Assembly (NCBI GenBank): GCA_035447925.1
Contig: DAOTHY010000020.1
Coordinates: 1-30,700, forward strand
Length of the DNA stretch: 30,700 nt
Source: JASUTC01 sp035447925
GTDB lineage: Bacteria > Thermotogota > Thermotogae > MWEM01
Reading direction: 5' to 3'
The translations under genes were made by a program, and so were the position numbers. The first letter of the stretch is position 1. Each line of letters opens with the position of its first letter. This document shows positions 16,292-22,864 of the stretch, piece by piece. A model generated the notes under the pieces. The model searched no databases, had not been told where the DNA came from, and saw only the letters and a program-made list of their open reading frames with translations.

Positions 16292-17338
16292 TTAAGTCAG
16301 CAGGAAAAAATAAACCAAGATGACGATTAAACCGGTTACCATTAATAGCAGTAAGGTCGTCAGAAAAAAGTCGCCGAAACCACTGCTCTTTTTTTCAGTG
16401 ATGGTTTTGTTCAAACTCGCTTGAATCCGTCTGTTTTTGCTCATGACTTCAGCTAATGATAAAGAATCACTGGCTGCTTCTGATTTCAGTGAACTCAAGC
16501 GTTTTTTCATCTTTTCCGGATCATACATGAGCCGGATGCTCCTGAGGACAATGGATTTTGCAACAAAAAAAGTGCCCATTTGTACTTTGATTAGCACAAA
16601 ATTCTTGGATACCGAAGGCATAATTTCCTTTGAAACGATAACGGCCTCTAAGGGAATAATGTTTTTATTCTCCGCATCAAAATGACCGGGATATTCTTCC
16701 AGGAGTTTCCGTTGGGAGTCTTCATCCGTAAATCCCAAAATTGTGCAGTAGATCATGTCCCCAATATCGAATTGGTCAATGGAAACACCTTCCAATGGGT
16801 CTACAATGGGGTATATCTCGGGTAGGCTCATGATGTCGTCTCTGCTTCTCAGAGAATCCAGAAACAGTCCGTTGTCAACATCACCTAAGAACGAACTGGT
16901 CAGTTCCTCGTAAGTGGATGTCTCGACGACCAACTCAAGATCCAACGAACTGGTCCAATTTTTAAAGATTTCGTTTATCTCAAATCTAATGATGTCCACT
17001 TCGTTGTTTTGTATGATTTTTGACAAACGGATAGCGATCCCTTCACGTCCACCCAGTTTGTCAATCTGATTGTGAAGATAACGCATGAATTCTCCGGTCA
17101 TTTCACTGACTTCTACTGAATGATTGGCAACATCTGCATAGAAATTGTTCAGACTCTCCCTAAAATTGGCGAGGGGTAAATTCAGGTCAATAACGATTTG
17201 ATTGGAAAAACGTCTTGGAAAGCAAATAAAACGGTATTCAATGGTTTCGTTGGTCTTTCCAAAGAAATAACCCAAAAAAGCTTCATCCGTTGCTTTGCTT
17301 TCCGCTTTAATTTTCAGCGAGAAAAAGTCGAAAAACAT
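16292..17338 (-). CDS. Tail-anchored protein of unknown function
   Basis: I do not recognise this 348-residue protein. It has no signal peptide; the bulk appears soluble, with a charged linker near 280-318 (KKRLSSLKSEAASDS...), and a single hydrophobic helix ends the protein (about 321-346, LLLLMVTGLIVILVYFFLL). This is a tail-anchor layout, with the main part probably in the cytoplasm. No catalytic motif is visible; the middle (KNIIPLEAVIVSKEIMPSVS, then KVQMGTFFVAKSIV) looks beta-rich. ATG 17338 has the ribosome binding site AAAGGGGT. It starts 31 bases after the glgC stop and ends at the shared terminator, so it is probably cotranscribed with glgD and glgC. A link to glycogen metabolism is only suggested by position. 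Confidence 0.75.
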   Translation of the reverse strand: MFFDFFSLKIKAESKATDEAFLGYFFGKTNETIEYRFICFPRRFSNQIVIDLNLPLANFRESLNNFYADVANHSVEVSEMTGEFMRYLHNQIDKLGGREGIAIRLSKIIQNNEVDIIRFEINEIFKNWTSSLDLELVVETSTYEELTSSFLGDVDNGLFLDSLRSRDDIMSLPEIYPIVDPLEGVSIDQFDIGDMIYCTILGFTDEDSQRKLLEEYPGHFDAENKNIIPLEAVIVSKEIMPSVSKNFVLIKVQMGTFFVAKSIVLRSIRLMYDPEKMKKRLSSLKSEAASDSLSLAEVMSKNRRIQASLNKTITEKKSSGFGDFFLTTLLLLMVTGLIVILVYFFLLT

Positions 17339-17369
17339 TCAATACCCCTTTATGATCTTGATATTTTTA

Positions 17370-18629
17370 CTATCGGACACATTTTCCACTTGGAACCTGC
17401 CAATTATCTGTTGCATTTTCTTTGACACCGTTATGGACAACACAGTTCTTGCTTATTGTAGCATTTTCAGGAATGATTGCATGATACCCGATAACACTGA
17501 TATTTGAATTATATACTCCGGGATTTTCTTCGTTCTCGGCGTATTCTCCCACACCTATTTTGGTTCCTGAACCGATTTGGGCGTTTTCTGCAATAATGGC
17601 ATTGGATATTTCCACCCCATCGCCAATTGTAGCTCCAGTCAGAATAATGGAATCTTGTATGAGAGATCCCTTTCCCACTTGAACGCCTTGAAAAAGAATA
17701 GATTTGTTGAGAACCCCGTGAATCTCACAACCTTCACTGACCAGGCTGTTCGTGCATACAGATTCTTTGCCAAAATAAGCAGGTGGCATTTCTTCTGTGC
17801 GCGTGTAGAATCTCCAGGAATTGTTGTAAAGATTTAATTGCGGGATGGATTGAATCAGTTCCAGATTGGATTCCCAATAGGAGTAAATGGTTCCCACATC
17901 TCGCCAGTAACCGTCGTATTCAAAGGCAAAGATGTCATCTTTTTCTCCTACCATTTTCGGTATGATGTCTTTTCCAAAATCGTGGCTGGAAGATTCGTCT
18001 TTTGCATCTTGAATGAGAACTTCTCTGAGAAAATCCCAGTTGAAGATGTAAATTCCTAAAGAAGCCAAGGTGCTTTTGGCCTGTTGCGGTTTCTCCTGAA
18101 ACTCAACGATGCGTTTGGAAATGTCTGTGACCATGATGCCAAATCTGAAGGTCTCATTAAGGGGCACGTTCATACAAGCACAGCTGGCTTTGGCATGCTT
18201 TGAAATATGAAAATTCAGCATATCCATGTAGTCCATGCCGTAGATGTGATCTCCAGAGAGAATCAAAACGTATTTGGGATTGGCTTCATCCAGAAAATCA
18301 AGGTTTTCATAGATGGCATCCGCTGTTCCCTTAAACCATGCTTTACCGCTTTCGTAGGTATAAGGTTGAAGAACGGTGACGCCGCCACCTTTTCTATCCA
18401 GATCCCAAGGTCTTCCGATACCGATATGAGCGTTCAGTTTATGTGGTTTGTATTGAGTCAGTACCCCCACTTTGTATATCCCCGAATTGACACAATTGCT
18501 TAAAGCAAAATCAATGATTCGATATTTTCCGCCAAAGGGAACAGCAGGTTTGGCGATATCTTCGGTCAGAACCCCCAGCCTTGTTCCCTGTCCTCCGGCT
18601 AATACCATGGCAACAATAGATGAATGCAT
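17370..18629 (-). CDS. glgC: Glucose-1-phosphate adenylyltransferase, catalytic subunit
   Basis: GlgC makes ADP-glucose from ATP and glucose-1-phosphate, the committed step of bacterial glycogen synthesis. The 419-residue protein has the pyrophosphorylase signature LAGGQGTRL near residue 12, the AKPAVPFGGKYRIIDFALSN stretch, WDLDRKGGGVTVLQPY, FKGTADAIYEN, SGDHIYGMDY and the sugar-phosphate motif EFQEKP. The C-terminal third is a left-handed beta-helix with hexapeptide-like repeats (IGDGVEISNAIIAENAQIGSG). ATG 18629 is chosen because the six-G ribosome binding site then has six bases of spacing; GTG 18630-18632 is too close. The gene follows glgD after 12 bases. Confidence 0.96.
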   Translation of the reverse strand: MHSSIVAMVLAGGQGTRLGVLTEDIAKPAVPFGGKYRIIDFALSNCVNSGIYKVGVLTQYKPHKLNAHIGIGRPWDLDRKGGGVTVLQPYTYESGKAWFKGTADAIYENLDFLDEANPKYVLILSGDHIYGMDYMDMLNFHISKHAKASCACMNVPLNETFRFGIMVTDISKRIVEFQEKPQQAKSTLASLGIYIFNWDFLREVLIQDAKDESSSHDFGKDIIPKMVGEKDDIFAFEYDGYWRDVGTIYSYWESNLELIQSIPQLNLYNNSWRFYTRTEEMPPAYFGKESVCTNSLVSEGCEIHGVLNKSILFQGVQVGKGSLIQDSIILTGATIGDGVEISNAIIAENAQIGSGTKIGVGEYAENEENPGVYNSNISVIGYHAIIPENATISKNCVVHNGVKENATDNWQVPSGKCVR

Positions 18630-18641
18630 CACAATCCCCCC

Positions 18642-19760
18642 TTAAATGACGCTTCCTTTTTCAAATACCAAAAGGTCGTCCTTCCTGCCGACTAATCTCT
18701 TCTCCGTTCTGATGTTGCATTCTTTATCGAATATGGAGTATTTCACATGCGCCCCTTCTTCAATGACTGTATCCTGCATAACGATTGAATTTTCCACAAC
18801 TGCTCCGGCCTTAATCTGGACACCTCTGGAAATGATCGAGTTGATGACCCTGCCGCTGATGATGCATCCATCTGAAACGATCGAATTTTCCACATGAGCC
18901 GTACCGGTACATTTAGGAGAGGGCAGGTCTTTCAGTTTCGTATGCACGTTGTTGCCGGTGTAGAAAAGCTGTTGGCGAACTTCGTTATTCAGCAGATCCA
19001 TGTTGATTTTAAAGTATTCATTTATCCCCTTTTTGGTGTTTCTCCAATAGCCGTCAAACGGATAGGCGTAAAAACGCAGTTTGTTCAAACTGGGAATCAG
19101 CACATCCAATAAAATATCATAGCCGTCGGATTGCGGGATAGTATTATACAGTAAATCCATTAACAAATGCTTATTTAGGAAATAGATGCCTAAAAAGGCC
19201 TTTTTTGAAACGGGTTGTGACGGCTTTTCCTCAAATCGGATGATTCTTCCATCCGAATCGGTTTCCAACTGGCCATATTCTGATAAATTGTAGGTTTCAT
19301 CCAATTCTTTGTACAAAAAGGTGACATCTGCGCCTTTCGAAAAATGGAAATTGAACATTTCCGAGTAGTTGAAAGAGTAAATATGGTCACCAGAGGCCAT
19401 TAACACATAGTCCTCGTCGCTTCTTCTCAAGAAGGTCATGTTTTGATGGATGGCGTCGCCTGTTCCCCGATACCAGTATTTGTTGCTGATGGCCATATAA
19501 GGTTGTAACAGGGCCAACCCACCGTGTTTCCTGTCCAAATCCCATTCTTTTCCGGAACCAAGATGGTCGATAAGGCTTCTGGGGCTGTATTGTGTCAAAA
19601 CACCAACACGCCTGATGTCCGATGCAACCATGTTGGACATGGTGAAATCTATCATTCTGTATTTTCCAGCTACCGGCAAAGCAGCGCTAGCCCTTTTTGT
19701 TGTCAGTAACCCCAGGTTTTCACCTCGGCCGCCGGCAAATATTAAGCCTAATACCTTCAT
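18642..19760 (-). CDS. glgD: GlgD-type ADP-glucose pyrophosphorylase subunit
   Basis: This 372-residue homologue of GlgC carries GRGENL where the catalytic subunit has GQGTRL, and so lacks the arginine of the nucleotide-binding loop; it also has ASAALPVAGKYRMIDF instead of AKPAVPFGGKYR. The rest of the domain plan is kept: RGTGDAIHQN, SGDHIYSFNY, RFEEKP and a short left-handed beta-helix. In bacteria with both genes, GlgD pairs with GlgC and modifies its activity or allosteric response. It lies first in the glgD-glgC unit, under an extended -10 promoter at 19804-19812 (- strand) and with a five-G ribosome binding site ten bases from ATG 19760. Pairing with GlgC is inferred from the family. 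Confidence 0.9.
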   Translation of the reverse strand: MKVLGLIFAGGRGENLGLLTTKRASAALPVAGKYRMIDFTMSNMVASDIRRVGVLTQYSPRSLIDHLGSGKEWDLDRKHGGLALLQPYMAISNKYWYRGTGDAIHQNMTFLRRSDEDYVLMASGDHIYSFNYSEMFNFHFSKGADVTFLYKELDETYNLSEYGQLETDSDGRIIRFEEKPSQPVSKKAFLGIYFLNKHLLMDLLYNTIPQSDGYDILLDVLIPSLNKLRFYAYPFDGYWRNTKKGINEYFKINMDLLNNEVRQQLFYTGNNVHTKLKDLPSPKCTGTAHVENSIVSDGCIISGRVINSIISRGVQIKAGAVVENSIVMQDTVIEEGAHVKYSIFDKECNIRTEKRLVGRKDDLLVFEKGSVI

Positions 19761-19803
19761 GATGAATTATCCCCCTTTTGAAGAGTTTTTGTGTATGTTT
19801 TCT

Positions 19804-19812
19804 ATTATACCA
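19804..19812 (-). promoter_or_regulatory. Extended -10 promoter of the glgD-glgC unit
   Basis: On the - strand the sequence reads TGGTATAAT (19812 to 19804), a perfect extended -10, about 45 bases before the glgD ATG. A convincing -35 box is not visible. Confidence 0.6.
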
Positions 19813-19877
19813 TGTTTTGTGTTATAAAAAGGGTTTGCAGTTTTGGATTTAAAACTGTGAAACCGGTATTCAAAAGA

Positions 19878-19895
19878 GGAGGGCACTCGCCCTCC
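19878..19895 (-). terminator. Probable terminator after the Gfo/Idh gene
   Basis: GGAGGGC and GCCCTCC (19878-19884 and 19889-19895) form a seven-pair G+C-rich hairpin with a four-base loop. On the - strand it is followed by TCTTTTG, a weak U tract. It lies just past the stop of the oxidoreductase gene and before the glgD promoter. Confidence 0.55.
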
Positions 19896-19905
19896 CCATT
19901 AGTTT

Positions 19906-20874
19906 TTAATTTGAAAAGGGGTTTAATATTGTTCTGATCCAGGAAGCGTTCATTACCGAATCTTTGATAGAGATGGCAGGTTGTTCTTTTCCCGACACCA
20001 CATTTGCAAAGTGAGTGGCTTCCAGTAGATAATTATCAGGCGAATCAACCGTATATTCAGTGATTGTTTTTCCCCTTTGAATATAATATTTCAAGATTCC
20101 CTTTTCATTAAATGTAAAAGGAGTTATCAGAGAACCTTCTGAGCCGTGAATCTGGCATCGTTGATTAAACTGTTCTGTGAATCCCACGTGGAATGTGGCG
20201 TGAAACTGCTGGTCAAAATTCATGATAACCGTAGTGGATTCATCTACACCCAATTTTGTCCTTTTCACAAATGATTTGACTTCACTTGGTTCTTTTCCGG
20301 CCAGATGCCTGATCAAGTGCAGTGTATAACATCCCAAATCGTACATGGCACCCCCCCCCAGAGCTTTTGACCAGCGGATGTCCTTTTCCCTTTGAGTCAA
20401 GTCAAAGGTAAATATCATGTCCATGGCTTTAATTTCCCCCAAACTTCCTTTCTCGATGATCTCTTTCATCTTTTTGATGAGGGGATTGTGAATGTAAGCG
20501 AAGGCCTCCATCAGAACCTTTTTTTGACTGAAAGCAGTATTGAACATGGTTTGGGCTTCGAATTCATCTAACGCAATCGGTTTTTCGCATAGGACATTTT
20601 TACCACTTTCCAGCGCTTTGATCACCCATTCCAGATGAAGCGCATTGGGAAGAGGGATGTAAACGGCTTGAACATTATCGTCTTTTAGGAGTTCTTCATA
20701 TGAATGATAGACGGTTTTGGGTTTGAACAGATTTTCAAATTCTTCGACCTTTTCTTTTTTTCTTCCGGCCAATGCATAGAGCTCTCCATTTTCCGAAGCA
20801 AGTATTCCCGGTATTAAGGCCTTTCGTGCAATGTTTGCCGTTCCAAGAATTCCCCATTTCAGCTTTTCAGACAT
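19906..20874 (-). CDS. Gfo/Idh/MocA family oxidoreductase
   Basis: This 322-residue NAD(P)-dependent dehydrogenase has an N-terminal Rossmann fold beginning KWGILGTANIARKAL, the family motif NVLCEKPIA near residue 95, and a C-terminal alpha/beta substrate domain with GGGAMYDLGCY. Members oxidise or reduce hydroxyl groups of sugars, inositols and trans-dihydrodiols; the closest look, by overall pattern, is to the group annotated as dihydrodiol or glucose-fructose type dehydrogenases. The substrate cannot be told. A run of eight C (20351-20358 on the + strand) codes part of the glycine stretch and leaves the frame intact. The ribosome binding site is GGAGGG before ATG 20874. It appears to be a single-gene unit. 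Confidence 0.9.
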   Translation of the reverse strand: MSEKLKWGILGTANIARKALIPGILASENGELYALAGRKKEKVEEFENLFKPKTVYHSYEELLKDDNVQAVYIPLPNALHLEWVIKALESGKNVLCEKPIALDEFEAQTMFNTAFSQKKVLMEAFAYIHNPLIKKMKEIIEKGSLGEIKAMDMIFTFDLTQREKDIRWSKALGGGAMYDLGCYTLHLIRHLAGKEPSEVKSFVKRTKLGVDESTTVIMNFDQQFHATFHVGFTEQFNQRCQIHGSEGSLITPFTFNEKGILKYYIQRGKTITEYTVDSPDNYLLEATHFANVVSGKEQPAISIKDSVMNASWIRTILNPFSN

Positions 20875-20904
20875 TGTTTTCCCTCCTTATCAATGATTGA
20901 TGTA

Positions 20905-20913
20905 TGATATAAT
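20905..20913 (+). promoter_or_regulatory. Extended -10 promoter for the small lipoprotein gene
   Basis: TGATATAAT (20905-20913) is a perfect extended -10 on the + strand between two divergent genes, about 54 bases before ATG 20967. No strong -35 box is visible. Confidence 0.5.
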
Positions 20914-20966
20914 TTCACTGCGAGTTGCCAAGCAGGTGTTTAATCAATTTCTAAAGGTGATTTTTC

Positions 20967-21143
20967 ATGAAAAGAAGATTTCTGATTTTGTTGACTATCG
21001 TTCTGATGATATTTCTCTTGAGTTCATGCACTTTTATAGAAAGTAATCTTGAATACTTAGACTCCACCGAAGATATAGTCAACACGGTGTATACGGCTTC
21101 GATTGTGGGTATTGTTCTGTTTCTTTGGGGAAGGAAGTTTTAA
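20967..21143 (+). CDS. Small 58-residue lipoprotein
   Basis: A lone + strand frame in a stretch of - strand genes. ATG 20967 follows AAAGGTGA with six bases of spacing, and TAA ends it at 21141-21143. The start is a lipoprotein signal (KRRFLILLTIVLMIFLL) with a lipobox LSSC whose cysteine is C21. About 20 polar residues follow, then a hydrophobic segment (ASIVGIVLFLWG, 44-55) and a basic end GRKF. The lipid anchor plus a second membrane helix would give a short hairpin-like envelope peptide. I do not recognise a family. It ends 14 bases before the end of upp on the other strand. Promoter, ribosome site and lipobox together make it credible as a real gene. Confidence 0.65.
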   Translation: MKRRFLILLTIVLMIFLLSSCTFIESNLEYLDSTEDIVNTVYTASIVGIVLFLWGRKF

Positions 21144-21157
21144 ACCCGCTTTTTTTA

Positions 21158-21805
21158 CTATTTTGTTCTGTACAAACGGTCTCCAGCATCTCCTAAACCC
21201 GGTACGATATAATCTTTTTCATTGAGTCTTTCGTCTACTGATGCGGTATAGATTTTTATTTTTGGATAGACCGATAGAATTTCGTTGATTCCTTCAGGAG
21301 CCGAAAGCAAAGAAAGGAAGTAGATATTGTTTTCGTCAATTCCTTGCTTGATCAGGATATCAATGCTTTTGATCGCTGAATGACCGGTGGCTAACATCGG
21401 ATCAAGTAAAAACAGTTCTTTTTCATTCAATTCGGGCATCTTGGCATAGTATTCTACCGGTCTATGGGTATCTGGGTCTCTGTATACACCGATATACCCC
21501 ACCGAAGCATTTGGAAGCAACGTCAGCACCGCATCGAACATACCCAAGCCGGCTCTGAGTATGGGTACGATGACCACGTCCTTGTCGCTGATGATTTTCC
21601 CTTGCGTCGTACCAATCGGGGTTTGAACTTCTTTGATGCTTGTTTTAAGATTTGCCGTGGCTTCATAGGCCAGCAGCAAGGTTAATTCCCGGAGTAATTC
21701 CCTAAATTCTTTGGGGCCTGTTTGTATGTCTCGCATTAAGGTGAGTTTATGCTGTACTAAAGGATGTTCCACACAGGTCAGCTGTTCCCATTTTGAGTAC
21801 GCCAA
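21158..21805 (-). CDS. upp: Uracil phosphoribosyltransferase
   Basis: Upp salvages uracil by joining it to PRPP to form UMP in the cytoplasm. The 215-residue protein has the family length, the PRPP-binding loop LLDPMLATGHSA, the ILRAGLGM segment and the C-terminal uracil-binding GLGDAGDR. It starts at TTG 21805, eight bases after a strong AAGGAGGT. It is the last gene of the lon-engB-fliJ-upp unit, one base after the fliJ-like stop. Confidence 0.97.
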   Translation of the reverse strand: MAYSKWEQLTCVEHPLVQHKLTLMRDIQTGPKEFRELLRELTLLLAYEATANLKTSIKEVQTPIGTTQGKIISDKDVVIVPILRAGLGMFDAVLTLLPNASVGYIGVYRDPDTHRPVEYYAKMPELNEKELFLLDPMLATGHSAIKSIDILIKQGIDENNIYFLSLLSAPEGINEILSVYPKIKIYTASVDERLNEKDYIVPGLGDAGDRLYRTK

Positions 21806-21806
21806 A

Positions 21807-22271
21807 TCAAAAACCTCCTTCGGTGTTTGCTTTCTTAAAGATCCTTTGAATTGCGATTTCGTCCATTTCTTTTCTTTCGGTTAAATCCTGTTCCAGATAA
21901 AAGGCTGTTTTCTTCTTTTCTTTCAATTTATTGAGGGTTTTACACTCTTTATCGATGGCGATGTATTTTCTTTTTTCCTCTTCAAGCTGTTTTTCCAATT
22001 GTTTTAATTCACTTTTATATTGTTCCAAGTGTATGTATTCATAATCGATATAGTTTTCCCATGATACACATTCTCTAGGCGAGATTTTCATGGACTGCAT
22101 GAGATAAGAGAACCGGTTTTCCTGTTCGACAATGTGATGTTTGAACTCGATGATTTCCACTTCTTTGGTATCTCTTTTCATCTGAGCCCGGTGGACGTTC
22201 ATACGCTGTTGATCCAACCTTTTGATAAAGATGTCCAGCACCCTGTCCAGTCGGAATTTAAACCTTTTCAA
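21807..22271 (-). CDS. fliJ: FliJ-like flagellar export chaperone
   Basis: This 154-residue protein is almost wholly a long coiled coil with no membrane segment. The start MKRFKFRLDRVLDIF matches the characteristic FliJ opening (KFRLERVL), and the C-terminal part with LNKLKEKKKTAFYLEQ followed by ERKEMDEIA matches the FliJ end pattern. FliJ is a cytoplasmic stalk-like factor of the flagellar type III secretion ATPase complex. It starts at TTG 22271, whose last two bases are shared with the stop of engB, so translation is coupled. FliJ usually lies with fliI and fliH; here no flagellar gene is near. A different coiled-coil protein remains possible because low-complexity helices are easily mistaken. 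Confidence 0.65.
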   Translation of the reverse strand: MKRFKFRLDRVLDIFIKRLDQQRMNVHRAQMKRDTKEVEIIEFKHHIVEQENRFSYLMQSMKISPRECVSWENYIDYEYIHLEQYKSELKQLEKQLEEEKRKYIAIDKECKTLNKLKEKKKTAFYLEQDLTERKEMDEIAIQRIFKKANTEGGF

Positions 22272-22858
22272 TCCAGTACATCTCCTATAAATGTCATCAA
22301 TTCACTAATTCCCTTTCGTTTGGAACACGAAAAAGGAAACAGGTTGAAGTCTCCATAAGGCCGGGTTACCTGGCGGGTCATTTGAATGGTTTCGTTTAAC
22401 TGTTGCATTGAGATCTTGTCCGTTTTAGTCAGTACAATGGCAATGGGGATTTGAAATTCCAGGATCCATTGAAAAAAGATATGATCCGCTTTCATCAGTG
22501 AATGTCTGGAATCGATCAGCACGAACAGCATTTCCAACGCTTTGGCGTCCGAAAAAAAGGCATGCATCAGCGTATTCCATTTCCTGATTTCCTCTGCGGA
22601 ACGTCTGGCATAGCCGTAGCCCGGCAGGTCAACAAAGTAGTCTCTTTCGTTGACGATGTAGAAGTTAATGGAACGGGTTTTCCCAGGAGTTGAACTGACT
22701 TTTGCCATTTTCCTGTTCAACAGGATGTTGATGAGTGACGATTTTCCTACGTTGGAACGGCCGACGAAGGCTACCGATTTTCTGTCGGCCATATCATTTG
22801 GCAATTGTTTGGGTAAAAAAGCCGTTTTGAGCAGTTCGATGTTTTTGACTTTATACAA
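22268..22858 (-). CDS. engB: Ribosome biogenesis GTPase EngB (YsxC/YihA)
   Basis: EngB is a small GTPase needed for assembly of the 50S ribosomal subunit. The 196-residue protein has all G motifs: VGRSNVGKSSL (G1), GKTRSINFY (G2), DLPGYGYA (G3), LTKTDK (G4) and SCSKRKG (G5). It starts at TTG 22858, just past the lon stop and with AAGGAC upstream. Adjacency of lon and engB is also seen in Bacillus (lonA-ysxC). It overlaps the fliJ-like gene by four bases. Confidence 0.96.
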   Translation of the reverse strand: MYKVKNIELLKTAFLPKQLPNDMADRKSVAFVGRSNVGKSSLINILLNRKMAKVSSTPGKTRSINFYIVNERDYFVDLPGYGYARRSAEEIRKWNTLMHAFFSDAKALEMLFVLIDSRHSLMKADHIFFQWILEFQIPIAIVLTKTDKISMQQLNETIQMTRQVTRPYGDFNLFPFSCSKRKGISELMTFIGDVLD

Positions 22859-22864
22859 AGTTGA

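Noticed and set aside
20351..20358. Run of eight C in the Gfo/Idh gene as a phase-variation site
   Set aside because: The frame is intact and the run encodes part of a conserved glycine stretch; no surface-exposed product that would suggest phase variation.
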